From: Eremophila alpestris peregrina
Lineage: Eukaryota; Chordata; Aves; Passeriformes; Alaudidae
Assembly (NCBI GenBank): GCA_009792885.1
Contig: WMCF01000015.1
Coordinates: 13,291,667 to 13,355,666, forward strand
Direction: 5' to 3'
DNA: 64,000 bases
The notes under the pieces are model-generated. The model was not told where the DNA came from. It saw only the letters and a list, made by a program, of their open reading frames with translations, and did not search any database. Made by a program: the position numbers and the translations under genes. Shown piece by piece: positions 49,553 to 62,311 of this stretch (position 1 is the stretch's first letter; the number at the start of each line of letters is the position of its first letter).

Positions 49553-50486
49553 TCCATGCTTACTTTCAGTAAGCCAAACTAGTAAACCAATTCAAAAACT
49601 GTTAGCTGATCTGCCTTTAAAAATTTTATCTGTGTCTTCATAAAAAGGTTGCCAAACTTGTCAGTAATAGAAATTAGGACTGGATATTTTAAAAGTTATT
49701 TAGCAATACTTTATGGATCTGACACAAGACCAGGGAATTTTTCACAGGACATACAAAATCCTCTGACCCACATAATTATTCTCCCAGGGATAGCTACAAG
49801 TTTCTTGAACTGCAAATGAAATCAACTTGGGGATAAGCATGTTGGAATTGAGCAGCAAAAGCAAAATATACTGGTAATCCTAGCATTATTTACTCTCCAG
49901 TATTTGAGTAAAGATAGGAACTTTTACTCAGTCTCAATATATTCTAAGCTGCTACTTAGAATTCTCGGCCTCTAAAAGAGTGTCAGCTACTATATTACCA
50001 ATATTCAAGAGGAAAGGAATATCACTTTTAAAATATTACTGCTGTCAATCTCCATATTGTACTGAAGGCACAGTAAAATGCACTTAGATAGGTGTATATA
50101 AGTATGTCTATTGCTTGAATAAATAGTTTAGTTTGTTTCTATATGCGACATAACTGTGTTAAACTATGCTAATAAAATATTAGACTACTCCATAAAAGTG
50201 TTTAAATGTATTTTCAGAGGACAGTCTGCCTGACTGGACCAAATTTTTAAGATTGCTTTGCTACTCTGGCTGTAATTTTTCTTCTACCCACTATGAACCT
50301 GGCAAGCAATATTTTAAATGGTGTATAAATATTTTGCTAAAATTATTATCCCAAATGTATTCTAGTATATATTATAATTTTGGGTTAATGTATGTGCTAT
50401 TATTATTTCCTTTTCATTGGGGTTTTTTTTCCTAATAAGGCTCTTTTAAATGCAAGAGCCTTTCTTACTTCATTTCTTTGGTAAGA

Positions 50487-51037
50487 CTGTGGCTAGCAGG
50501 TCAAGGGAGGTGATCCTTGACATCTACTCAGTCCTAGTGACACCACATCTGGAGTATTGTGTTCATTTCTGGTCTCCACAGTTCAAGAAAGACAAGGAGC
50601 TACTGGAGAGGGTCCAGCAGAGAGCCTCAAAGATGAAAAGGAGTCTGGAGCATCTCTTATGAGGAGAGACTGCAGAAGCTGGACCTGTTTTTGTGGAGAA
50701 AACTGAGAGGGATCTCATCAATATCTATAAATACCTCAAGGGCTGGTGCCAGACTCTCCAGTGATGCACAGCAACAGGATGAGGACTAATAGGCATAAAC
50801 TAAGACACATGAAGTTCCACCTCAACATGAGGAAAGACTTCTCAACACTGAGGGTGGCAGAGCACTGGAACAGGCCGCCTAGGGAGGTTGTGGAGTCTCC
50901 CTCTCTGGAGAGGTTCAAAATCCATCTGCATGTGTTCCTGTGTCACCCCCTCTAGGTGACCCTGCCTTGGCAGAAGGCTTGGACTAGAGGATCTCCTGAG
51001 ATTCCTTTCAGCCATAACTGTTGTGTGATTCTGTGAT
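50487..51037 (+). pseudogene. CR1 LINE ORF2 C-terminus and 3' tail
   Basis: A 5'-truncated CR1 in plus orientation. The frame beginning near 50490 reads ASRSREVILDIYSVLVTP, then HLEYCVHFWSPQFKKDKELLE, then RVQQRASKMKRSLEHL, which is the C-terminal part of CR1 ORF2 after the reverse-transcriptase core. A frameshift near 50655 ends it. The rest follows the CR1 3' part: ATCTCATCAATATCTATAAA (50713), GAAGTTCCACCTCAACATGA (50811), GAGGTTGTGGAGTCTCC (50883), GGTGACCCTGCC (50956) and GTGTGATTCTGTGAT at the end. It is the least diverged CR1 of the window. A live copy would encode the endonuclease-reverse transcriptase used for target-primed insertion. This one cannot. Confidence 0.9.
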
Positions 51038-54000
51038 ACTTTAAGTCGTTATTTTATAAGAGAGATGGGCTGTATTCACTAACTAAAGAAAGATAAAAAA
51101 TTAATAATATATTTTGTATTAAGGATTGGAATTCACAAGAAATGATGAGGCTAATTTCAATATTTCCCAAAGGATCCATCTCCTGATTTGATAGTTTTTT
51201 AGAAAACTCAAGCTTTTTTATCTTTCTCTTTAAAATAAATGGTTGCAGTGACATCTGCCATCCTTTCGTGCTTTTCCACATTTTCACAAATTTGAAAGGC
51301 TTGAAAAAATAGAATGGAATTCTTTATTTACAGATAAGAACATACTCACTGTTTGTGATCAATAGTGTTATATCTAGAGATTCAAGCAGCTCAGTTAGAA
51401 CCATAACAGGCAGAGTTTATTACCAGTAAATCAATATGATGTCTCTTAGCCATGCATCTCTTTCAAGAATCTGTATAGTATAATGATTATCATTATAAAA
51501 TAAAGTCCAGTCTCTCTTTTGCTATCTTCTGGTTTTGATCTTGTAAAACTGGGAATTGATTTTCCTAAAAATCAATATTATGTTTCCACCATGTGGCAGA
51601 TACACCACTTAGCAACAGCTACAGGTGCCAGCCCTTGAGTGGGATTGGGAATGAATACATGCTGAGGGAGAAATTGCTCAAAAATTTCAAGATCAACATC
51701 TCCAGGCTAAAGAGCTATTTATTTTCTATGCCATGGGTGCAACACAGCAGCCTTCCCTGAGCAAACATGATGTGCATTTCCAATTGATTTTTCTGTTTTC
51801 CTCAGCAGATTTAACCATCAGCAAGAAATATCTCTCAGTCGTATGCTGGATTTCCACAGATGTGAATAAATCCTGCTCATCTCATATGAGAGAAAGTCAA
51901 GGAAAGCAGAAAGCCAGCTGCTGCCCTAAAGATAAGTTGAAGGTTCATCTACTTTGATAATGACAGTCATACAAAATATCAGACATTTATGCTCTCAGCA
52001 ATCCTTGTCACAACTTTATTCATTTAGACAGACTTGATACACGAAGAGATGCAAAGAATCACTTAATTTTGTACAGGTATTAAAGGGCTATAAGCCTTCA
52101 TTAGGTAGATGCAGACTGATAACAAATCTGATTGTCTTTAGGCTATGCTGTGTCTCTGAGATCTCATCAGTATCTATGCATGTTAAACAAAAAGAAAAAA
52201 TATTGTCTGTTTGGACAATTTGCTTCATTAAGATACTGTTACTGACTTCTAACAGAGATAGGAGACTTTATCATTTTTATCTTATTTTTTCCTCTAAAAA
52301 GCCAAGATACCAGGTCTTTCACGACACTATCTTTATGAAGAGTTTTAAACAAACTGTTTATTTCTCTTAGAGCTCTCACAACTGTGTCTTCAGGCTAGTC
52401 CCAACAGGAAAACAAAACTGTATTCCCAGTAGCTGTTTCCTGAGCACGAGCAGTGAAGTTGATTCTTAGAGTCCAAAGATCAAGATCATATGCACTACAC
52501 AGGGATTTTTCAACACATCTGGAAATGCTTTTTTTTTGTCTTTTCCTTCCATTTTTCTTTTTGGGATTTATGTCTGTAATTTTTTAAGAAAGGCTTCACA
52601 TTTCTGATAAACTGGCAGTAGCTATAAAACAATAAACACCTTTTTTGTAGGATTTAAGTATCAAGACATCCTCATATAGAGAATTAAAGCAAAGCAGTGC
52701 AGTGTCTTCCCAGTTTTTCCCCTAAGAGTTTGCCTGTGGTAACATGTTTTCCTGTGGTCCGCAGCTGCCATCCAAATAGCCAACATACTTTGCTTCTGTT
52801 GCATACTTATTCAGCAGATACAAAAACCTGTGCTGTCATACTGAAACATTTGAATTGCTTCGACATCAGTCTTCAAACAGCATTTCCTTCTGTATTGCTT
52901 TATGACTCTACATATTTGGGTTGCTATGGAAAGAATGAACTTTCCCAATAAATCTCTCTTTACGGGCAGTAAATTCAAACATGATCAAGTTTCTGAGGAT
53001 GCAAAAGCTTTATTGGTAAAAATCTCATTCTCCATGCTTTTAGCCATTATGTCATGCTCCATTAGCATCTCCACTGCACAGCTCTATAGTTAGCAGTAAG
53101 CTTAATTCAAGATTGTAGTAGTTTGCTAAGATTTTGCACGGGCACAATTGTTTAGATGAAGGTCTGTAGTTACTGTACTTCCTATTTTAAAATTTCTGTC
53201 TATTGGAATGTTATGTCCTTCTTTTCATATCGAATGAATTTAGGAATTTCAAAACAGTGTTACAGTGCATGATTTTCAATATTTTCTTTTACTAAAGCTA
53301 TTATTTAAAATATTAATTGATAAGGTAATCAATCATACCCTAAGGTGTATTGTCATATATTCATGTATTTATCACATGCATTGCGCAATAAGAGTGTTTT
53401 TCCCCAAACTCCACAGTGTGTATTTTAAGCTAATGTTCCCAATTTAACAAATCACAGATATGTCTGGGTCTCACAATTTCATTATTGTCATAAGCAGCAC
53501 ACAATTATTCCCAGTACAGGCACACTATTTGTTTCTCAAACAGGAAAAAAAAAAAAAAGAAAGAAAAGTCATCTAATACTTGACATCATCTTTATTTATA
53601 GGAAAGCAGCATGTGGCAATCATGACACAAGAGATTAACTGTTCTTCAACACCCGAACATTTTTCATCTGAATTTTAAACCAGAGTCCCTCAGCATGGAG
53701 CTAGCTGTATTCTCACTTGAGAGGATCAATGCATAAGGTTTCTGGGAAGACATGGAGATGTCTGTTTTAGTAATCAGCGTTTGAGTAGCATAATTCCATG
53801 CACATAAAGTTACCTCATTCTAAGTCATCATGAAGTGTTTATAGTTCACAAAGCTCTCTATAGTTGCAAAAGTTAAAGCTAGGTTATTATTTCTATGATT
53901 TTGTCCATTGCAGATTATGCATTTCAAATAAAGATAATGAATTCCAATAGACGCTGAATTCAAAGCCACAACAGATACAGGTAAATCTCCTAAAGAAAAC

Positions 54001-54350
54001 AGAATATAATTTACATTCTGCTTGTTTGCTTGGGTGTTTTGTTGTATTTTTCTTTTCATTTCCTTTTACTAAATGGAAATTGCTCATATGGTTAACTTCA
54101 ATCAGTTTTGAGCTCTGTATTTCTCTCAATTAAAAATGAAATTGTTTCTGCATATTTTCTTGTGATTTCTTAGTCATTTAATTCAACAATCTAATGGCTG
54201 AATAAGTTAAATGTGATTTTCAAATGCAGGGTGCTTCAGATAATTCCTTTCTATGCTTCTAACAGTCTAGCAGCTGTGATAAAGACCTTTCTAATTTATA
54301 AAATATACATATATATATTCTTCCCACTATATAGTGTTCATAAGCACAGC

Positions 54351-54373
54351 TTTTTTTTTTTTTTTTTTTTTTT
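54351..54373. repeat. T23 homopolymer
   Basis: Twenty-three consecutive Ts preceded by an AT-rich ACATATATATATTC run and a GTGTTCATAAGCACAG spacer. A possible minus-strand poly-A tail, but nothing upstream in that orientation identifies a retrocopy. Confidence 0.9.
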
Positions 54374-54797
54374 ATGCAGAGGTTCTGAACCAATATAACT
54401 AAATGTTGATGTCTTCCTATCATGATGACCTGACAAATTTTGCATACTGTCCAAAGTTTCACATAACATTTTAATTTTGGCATCTTCACAAGAATATGAA
54501 ACCCACTAAATTTCAGTAGGAAATTACCCAGGACATGATATAAGTATAGAAGCACACTTGATAGACATATATATTTATTTCAGAAAGCTGAGAAACAATA
54601 TTTTGAGCAAACATGAGAAGCTGTTGCCTACTGTATATACAAGTGTACCATATCTACAGTGAAAATGCATAAAATTTGTGACAAAGTCAAAATATTTGTA
54701 CAAAGTTTAAAAAAAATCCAACAAGTGCAAACAAAAAAAAAACAGTGAATATTCTTTTCTTCAATATTTTTATTAACTCTAGTGAAAAATCACTGTT

Positions 54798-54835
54798 GTG
54801 ATATACTAAGTGATATATACTAAGTGGTATATTAA
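54798..54835 (+). repeat. three imperfect tandem units
   Basis: GTGATATACTAA, GTGATATATACTAA and GTGGTATATTAA lie head to tail. A small local duplication without a known role. Confidence 0.85.
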
Positions 54836-56396
54836 GTAAACCTTAATCAGAGTTTTACTTTCCACTTCCATTCCACTTGCTAGATAATATCTCTTCTTCA
54901 AATAAAACTGGGTGAAACTTTAGAGAATTTGGCACAGAATATTTTCTCTGTAGAATACTACAGGAAAGTACTAATAACCTATGAAAATGTGTCATTATCA
55001 ATTCAATTTGATGGCTCTTTCTATGCAATTTTAAGATCTGTTAAGATCTCTCAAATCCATTTAGAATTCTATAATGATTTTACCTCTCTCATTTCCTATG
55101 TAGGTCTTCTGATAAAAGAAAAGAAAATTTTATAACAGTAACCTTAAATCTTAGTCAGGGCTCAACCCAAAGAAGAAAGGACTAAGCAGTGTTGGTGACT
55201 ACTCAATAATTAGAATAACCTGTCTGTCCACGAGATGCACCTACTTACATGAGCTCATGCCTGTAAGGCTTGAGTAAATGTGTGTAAGAATAAATGTACA
55301 GGAAAGACTTTGGCCCTGCAGACCTGACTGCTGCATTATCTGTGTGCATTTTAGAGAAGTACCTACCCAAGAACTTAAAGGCTGTATTAACTTAGGGAAA
55401 CCTAAATTAATTAATAAAAACATGAAGGACAAAAACATAGGTATGTTTATAAATTGCAAATATTTTAGTCAGGTACTTTAGAAAATCCTTCTATTCTTGT
55501 GGAGTGACATTCCCAAGAACTTTTGCCCTCTGTGGTGTGCCACTTAATCCTTTCTTTGGTAAGAAAATTAATGGGCAAAAATTACCTCCAAAATGAAAGT
55601 AGAATGAGGTGCTGCCTCTATTTTTCCATACAGAACTCCATTCGTCCTTGACATGGGAACAACAACTGCCCATCACACATCTGCCCAAGAGAATTTTAAC
55701 ACACGTCTGACATTCCAGAAGATTCTCACTGTTCTCTCAATATGAATTATTCAGGGATTTTTTTTTTTTTTGGCTGATCTGTTTAAGAAATTTGTCAATA
55801 AATATTTTTTGATTCAAAGAAAAATAAGAACCAATGAATATGACTCTGTGAGTTGTGACAGTGATTGCAAAACATTTTGGTATTGAGTGCCAGATATATT
55901 TTGAAAGTGAATCCTATTGATGCCAGACCAAATGTTTCTTGAAATTAAATTTGGCAGTCTAAATTTAATGCAAAGCATTCACTTCAAAGAAGACGGAAAC
56001 TGAGTCCCCTCCCTTCTATTGAATCTCTTGACTGAAGACTTACTATTTTTCTCTTCATGTATAAAAGTACATGACAACATACACAGTTTATTGCAGCCAT
56101 GGAGCAGTCAAGGAACTGAAACTTACAGCACATCTTACTGCCTTTTGCATTCTATCATTTTCTTTTTTTACCTCTTAGTAAAGAAATATTTCTTTCTTTT
56201 CCAGCATTATGCTGATTTTCTTTGTTAGCATTCTATTTTGATGTTAAATGTAAAGAGTTAATGAATCATTAACAGAAACACTGGAATTCCCGGAGAGAAT
56301 AAAACTGAAAGTAACATTCAGGCTTTGAGTTTTTCATATATTTATGAGGTTTGGGGGTTTTCTTTTGTTAGAAGAGGTCATTACTATTATTTGAAT

Positions 56397-56417
56397 GATA
56401 TACATTGAATGTATATC
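56397..56417. repeat. perfect 10-base palindrome arms
   Basis: GATATACATT at 56397-56406 and AATGTATATC at 56408-56417 are exact reverse complements around a single G. Possibly chance in AT-rich DNA. Confidence 0.85.
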
Positions 56418-56469
56418 AGTCAACAATTCATGTCATAACCTGAGTGCCTAAACAGGCAATTTGAATGTC

Positions 56470-56551
56470 GTTTTTTGGGTATTTGTTTGTTTCTTTGTTT
56501 TTTGGCTTGGTTGGTTTGGAGGGTATTTTGGTCTTTTTTTTTTTCTTTTTC
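56470..56551. repeat. T/G-rich low-complexity tract
   Basis: Mostly T and G on the plus strand with a few A and C interruptions, containing GTTTGTTTCTTTG and GGTTGGTTTGGAGGG. Same character as the tracts near 58.1 and 59.3 kb. Confidence 0.85.
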
Positions 56552-57184
56552 TAGGAAGAGAGTGAACCATCCTAGTGTCTTCTGTCATTATTAATATCCA
56601 TCAATTTTTGGATCATTCACAAGTAAGGGAGTTCATAGAGCCTTCTTTGGGAAAAAAAAACTCTCAGACCAAGACTCCACTTCATACCTTTCGACTCATT
56701 AGAGTTCAGATTTCATATTCCTTTTGAACAGAGCCATAGAGTGCCCAATGCATCGATAGATGACAATATTGTAATGACATCACTTGAAAGAAAAGGAGAG
56801 ACTCTCAAGGCTCACAAATGTAAATTATTCAAGAATAAGGTGAAACAAGAAAAGATGAGAGGAATTCACTTTCTTTAAAATTCTAAGTGTTTCAGTACAC
56901 CAGCCCTGGGCAATTCTTTCAAAGCTAGGAAGAGAGAGTAGATTGGTTTTGCAAAAGAAGACCCAAGGACAAACTTTTAAGTGTGATTTTGTCAGAGACT
57001 GACTAGGAGGGACTGTTCAAGTAAATAGCTAAAGATTTTTGACAATAAATCCCCAAATCACATTATTAAACACATTAGTGGACCAAGGTCGATCTCACTT
57101 TAACTAGACTTTCTTCACATGCAATGTCTATTGGAAAAGCAGGAATGATAATTTTCAGTCTAAAGGCAATTAAAATCTAGATAT

Positions 57185-57490
57185 GTGTGTTGGCCACTGT
57201 GCCGAAGGAAGGAAGGAGGTGTTCTTCTGGAATCCAGAGGATTTCCAGTAGAAAACACACTGCCCTGGTGTTCTGACGCTCAGGTTTTATCCAGGTAGGA
57301 ATGCTTGGCTCCTCCCACTGGGTGGAGCCCTATGAGATGGTGTCATGCAGTGAGCCTTTAAATGGCCCATTAACAGCAGATATCCCTTGGAGGTAGGATG
57401 GGTGGTGGAAGAGACAAAGAACACAGCCCCTCCTGGTTTTAACAGGTGTCCCAATAACAGAAGACACCTGCCTCCTCCCTCCTGGAGTTA
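57185..57490 (-). mobile_element. decayed endogenous retrovirus LTR, minus orientation
   Basis: The segment resembles, in minus orientation, an avian ERV LTR that I recall from passerine genomes. The markers on the plus strand are TCAGGTTTTATCCAGGTAGG (57280), GGCTCCTCCCACTGGG (57307), GATGGTGTCATGCAGTGAGC (57336), and TTTAAATGGCCCATTAACAG (57357). On the minus strand the GGATAAAAC of the first marker (57284-57292) would be the TATA-like box. The palindrome at 57307-57329 and the TTAATGGGCCATTTAAAGG block are characteristic of its U3. There are no flanking retroviral genes, and both boundaries are approximate. Confidence 0.5.
57307..57329. repeat. near-perfect palindrome in the LTR U3
   Basis: GGCTCCTCCCA (57307-57317) and TGGGTGGAGCC (57319-57329) are complementary at ten of eleven positions around a central C. 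Palindromes of this GC-rich type occur in LTR enhancers. Confidence 0.9.
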
Positions 57491-57669
57491 GAAGAGGTAA
57501 GCAGCACAGAGTTATTTGTAAATTCACTGTTCACTTTCATAGCAGCTGATGTGAAGAGAAGGAAATTGACTGGAAAGGAGGTGAGGAGGTGGCACCGATC
57601 TTTTGTAAGTATTAGAAAGAACCGAATATTGACATTCTACATAAGAAAGGGAAAACCTTAAATTGCTAA

Positions 57670-57886
57670 ATTGCTTAGACACTGGCACAGATTGTCCAGA
57701 GAAGTTAAGGCTGTGGAACGTTGAACTTAGAACATTGGAAGTGTTTTAGCCCAGGTTAGATGGGGTTCTGAACAACCTGATCTAGCAAAAGGTATGCCTC
57801 TCCATGGCAAGGAGCTTTGGAACTCAATGATTTTTACGGTACCATCCAACCAAGACCATTATCTGATTCTATAATATTCCACAATC
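57670..57886 (+). mobile_element. CR1 3' tail fragment, decayed
   Basis: AGATTGTCCAGAGAAGTTAA, TAGATGGGGTTCTGAACAAC (57758), CTGATCTAGCAAAAGG (57778), CCATGGCAAGGAGC (57804), CCATCCAACCAAGACCATTA (57843) and a final TCTGATTCTATAA match the CR1 3' untranslated tail in order. It lacks coding sequence. It starts about 180 bases after the decayed LTR. Confidence 0.8.
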
Positions 57887-58087
57887 CATTTAAAACCTGG
57901 TTACTCTCTTTGCTGGGTTTGCTTATTAGTTTACAGGTCTTTATGTGGGATGCTAACTGTTTTTAAACAGATTCTGGTTAGTAGGCCATTTACATTTATT
58001 TATTTACTTATTTACTTATTGAAATGTCTTGGAAAATGTAAGGGATTCAAGTATTTTTATGTCAGTATTTCTCCTAAATTAATTCTC

Positions 58088-58219
58088 TGGGTGGGTTTTT
58101 TTGTGGTTTTTTGGGGGTTTTTTTGTTTGGTTTTTTGTTTTATTGTTTGGTTGGTTTTGGTTTTTGTTTGGTTTTTGGCGGGTTATTTGTGGTTTTCTGG
58201 GGTAGTGTTTGTTTGTTTA
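58088..58219. repeat. long T/G-only tract
   Basis: About 130 bases, nearly all T or G on the plus strand, with G runs of 3-5 and T runs of 3-7. A minor C/A content interrupts it near 58179 and 58199. A reading frame at 57950-58258 that spans it is low-complexity Phe/Val/Leu/Gly sequence and is not a gene. Confidence 0.9.
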
Positions 58220-61200
58220 GATTTCTTTCTATTTCTTTCTATTCATTTTAGTCCTTAAATTTTTCATTCCATGTCTTTTTCCTCCCTAGTTTTGCCTGTT
58301 AGATGTCAACTGAGAAATGAAAAAGACAAGTTCCTATGTTCAGCACCTGACATCCAAATTTATTATTGAATTTGTTATTTATTATTAAAAATGTATTATA
58401 GAATTGAATGAGCAGAGCACATAAGCAGGGATTACTCAGGGGAAGGCATAAGTCATTTTGAGACAGGTTACGTGTACTTAATGCAGCCATTCACTTTTTT
58501 ATTCATGAAAAACTGTGTGGATTCTACATTAAGTGTTGAATACTTTGATGGCCTTGACTATTTTTGCAATTGAAGGCATCTTCAAATATATTTACGCATC
58601 TGTCATGTGGACCTGTACCCATTTAAAAAGGATTAAAATGAAACATGGAATATCAAACCTCATTACAAAATAATGCCATAATTTGTTTTAAAAAGCAGCT
58701 TGAGAGATGCTTACTAATTTTATTTATTAATTATGAAACAAAATCTGAAAAAACAGATGTTGAGAGAGGCTAGCCATGCCCTGTATAGTAAAAATGCTAG
58801 CATAAAATAACAGCCAGTACATAGAATATTATTTTCAATCACTCTTTATAACATTTTTTTCCTTCAGTAAAGCTGTAGTAAATTTATCACTATTATTAAC
58901 TTATTTTTGAAAATGTAGTTTCCAGCTGCCTGAAACTATGTTAACCTGTAAGTCCATCACTGAGGTTAAGACTTGAACACATTTGTGGGAATTTGCAATG
59001 AAGTTACTCTTTTCAGAAATAGGGAAAGGAACAAATGCACCCTCCTTAGTTTTGAAATTTAATTGTCATATCTGCATTAAAGAGATGTTGCTCAAAATTA
59101 CGTAATAGCTCAAAGGACAGAAAAATCCCCCAGAAGGACTGTACATCTGAAGAAATCTTTATAGGTGACTTTTTCAATTCACTGACTGTAGATAGTGTTT
59201 AAGTGTAAACATCTTAAAGTTTGCTAAGTTTGCTCTCTAAAGCAGGATAAGATGAATTAACATAAGACACCTTGGAATGTTTTTTTTTGTTTGTTTTTTG
59301 GATTGAGGTTTTTTTCTTTGGTTGGTTGGGTTGGGGTTTTTTTTAACACTTGCATGTATTTTTGTCTTAGCCTTGAGTTCACTTACATAAAAAGAGTCAA
59401 GATTTCAGCTGATCAGCATTCCTTTTCCATAAGTGAAAAGAATCCTGAATATCACTTTTCCAGAGTCTGCCCAATGCGACAGTAGGTAGTCTTCTCAAAG
59501 TACAAAACTATGCAATTGTTTAAAGAACCACAATATCTGATCTGTTCATTCTGTGGCCCTGCCACCAATTCAGTATCTTACCTGCACAATCAAACCTTTT
59601 TCTTTTTACCTAATTAAACTTTAATTTATGTTACTGAGGCAATTTGAAAGTATGCAGGACGCTGTAGAAAAGAATGAAGTGCCAGTCTGAACTGGGGCTC
59701 AGTGAGGTGCAACTATACAGAAAGGTCACCAGTTACAACACACTGGCTGATGTTAATGATCATGCTCTTAGCTTTGTTTGGTTATCTCCAATTATTACAG
59801 TAGATGAAAATCAGAATTTCCAGGTTGTGGTACCAGAGTTGTACTTGTCTTGGTAATCAACACCTGTCCCTTAGGAACTTCATTGCTGAAGGGGGCGCAG
59901 TTAGTGATATGGTAAACCTCAGTTTGGCAGAGTTTCAACAGGAATACAGAAATGTGAGTCTCAAAGATTGCCTAAACCTTACTTTCTCTTCCCTTAATCC
60001 TAGAATTGTAAACAATAAATTAATGAAGAATTTTCACGTTTTTTACTACAAAATTTTAAATAACTCCTAAGTGTCTGGTGATAAATGTATTGTGTCCCTT
60101 ACTGTCAATTGTGAGGTAACTCACAAGGAATATTTTCATGTGCACATTTCTGGGAGTTTTGGCCTTCGTGGGCTTGTGGAGAATTCAATCATCAAACACC
60201 ATGAGAGCACAATTACTGGCTCCCATCTTCTACCAATGTATTTGTGAAACAAATAAATGTACAGCCCCTCCATCTCCCCATGTTAAAACAATCTGCCTAC
60301 ATTTCTCCTGCCTCTGTTGTGCCTGAATAGTCCAACAGAGTCTATTTACTTCAGTCTTTTGAATGCACCTTTAATGAAACCTCCTACAAGTCTCACTTTA
60401 CCAGCCATTTGATGGGTTTATCACGCTCTTACACTGTTTTCCCAAGAGTCTTCTTTCCATCACATATAGTATTCTGTGGTGTAACTCGTTACAGCATTTT
60501 AGAAACAACATATAATTTATCCATTTTTAATATATGTATAATATTTAATAGTAAATATCCTTTCCTAATGTTTTCATGAGGACAACATTTCTATGTAACA
60601 CAGTCAGCACTTGGGATTTGGAAGCATGGACTTTAGTGTGATGAATTTGGAAAGCAGAAATAATGAGAAGGAGAAAGCAGTAGCAACAAAGTTCTTTGTA
60701 ATGCCGAAGAATCCCCCTCACTGTTCAGTGCTCCTAAATTTAAAATTAGAAGTGTTTCACTGCACCTGAATTACTTTGGCTCAGATAAGTAATTCCAATA
60801 GATCGGCTTTAGTGATAATCTTCTAACTTTAAATTTGGACTCACTGAAATGTCTGGTTCCTTCAGAACATAATTTTCCAGGCTGAAGAAGTTGTCCTGTG
60901 GAGCTGCAGCTAGCATTATGGGGAGAGAGAGATTAGTGATATACAGTATATTCAGTTACTCAAACATTGAGTCATTTTTCATTTTCATTTGAAATGTTTA
61001 TATACAAAGCTTCATTTTAGGGAATGTGTCATATCACAGTTATTAATGGGAAAAGTGACTGAAAGTCCAAAAAGCTTTGCACAAGCAAAGAGATAATGGA
61101 GGCAGGCAAATACAAAATTGCAAGTGAACAGAGGCCAGCAAAAAACTCGCGATCAAGGCTATGGAAGAGCCACAGAGCATAGAAACTTATACAATGAAAT

Positions 61201-62190
61201 AAGTTTTAAAAGATTTTTAAACATCCACCAACTTGAGATGAAGTTAATGAATATGATATGAGAAGCTAGAAAGGTATCACATTTTATGCTTTGCAGGCAC
61301 ATAATAAATAGATAAAAGATGCAAAATTCTGCCAAATGTTGAGTCACTTTTAACTTCATGAAAATAATCTGATTATATCTAAGAAATTCAAAAGCAACTA
61401 AGGGACTTAAAGGACTAAGTGTGGATTTGCTTCCCCTAATTTTTACTCAAACCTCATTCTAGCGAGACTTAAAGGTTGGAAAACTCCTAATCTAAGTTAA
61501 GTGTCTGAAAGCTGCAGTCCAGTCTACATGAGTCATTTAAATTCCTTCCATTGTGAACATAGACAGGCACTCCAGACGTGTAGCATTGGACATTTTGGAT
61601 TTTTCAATAATGTCATTCATACTCTTTATCTGTGAATCATCTGTGCCATTCTCAATGGTAACATTTTATAATCTTTACTCAAATACAGATATTTACATAA
61701 GGTACAGTGCAGCAGCAAAGAAATACAAGGTTCTGTAAGTCTATACCCCACCTCACTACCCTTTATCCCCTGGTCAGTCCCATCATTACCAGAAAGGGAT
61801 TGGGTATTTGTTATATAAATCTACCTTCTTTTTTGAAAACCTCTCTTTACTGTCTTTTGGCTACAAAAAAGCAAAATTTCATACGTCAAGGCTCTTCCTG
61901 TTGGAGCCACCCTCTTCCATAGAGATGGCAAATGAAACTTCATTAAATTGGTATTTAGTTATATTTGTCTTATGTTTCACTTCCACTCCATTTGTCTGTC
62001 AGTTTTGCATAAATTGAAATCTTAGTTAATCTAAAACCAGAATACATTTCTACATTTTTCCTCAGGGATCATGGAATTTCAAAAAGTATTAGTAGACTTA
62101 GTTGACATCTTAAAACACCCCAGGATACTACAGTACCCTTGGGTGAAAAAGAAAAGGAGTACTTTATGTAAAGAAATGTGTGGAGATAGG
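58220..62190. other. gene-free AT-rich stretch
   Basis: Apart from the T/G tract at 59279-59344, nothing is recognised. Frames at 59674-60070 (up to 88 codons) overlap each other, and no domain is visible. Short AT-rich repeats occur, for example near 60525-60550. Confidence 0.6.
59279..59344. repeat. T/G-rich tract
   Basis: Mostly T and G, including GGTTGGTTGGGTTGGGG near 59320-59336, which has three closely spaced G2-G4 runs. It could form a two-layer G-quadruplex at most. Confidence 0.85.
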
Positions 62191-62311
62191 AAAAAAAACA
62201 ACATCAATAAAAACTCAACCAAACAAACAAAAAAACACAAGCAAATGAAACCCCCAAACAAATTAACAAAAACAAAAAAACCAAAACAAACAAAAAAAGA
62301 CAGAAAGAAAC
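62191..62311. repeat. A/C-rich tract
   Basis: About 120 bases dominated by A and C on the plus strand with sparse G and T, including AACAAAAAAACACAAGC and CCAAAACAAACAAAAAAAG. Frames of 109 and 121 codons on the two strands that cover it are low-complexity artefacts. Confidence 0.85.

Larger units (their letters stand above)
51038..56469. other. gene-free AT-rich stretch
   Basis: No gene or transposon is recognised. It has a T23 run at 54351-54373 next to an AT-rich repeat, a short tandem triplication at 54798-54835, and an A-run near 53545-53560. A near-palindrome lies at 56397-56417. Frames of up to 98 codons have no recognisable domain. Confidence 0.6.

Noticed and set aside
54351..54373. 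T23 run as the tail of a minus-strand processed pseudogene
   Set aside because: The sequence to its right, which would be the gene copy, shows no recognisable coding similarity.
58088..59344. T/G tracts as interstitial telomere repeats
   Set aside because: Vertebrate telomere repeat is TTAGGG. These tracts lack regular TTAGGG units.
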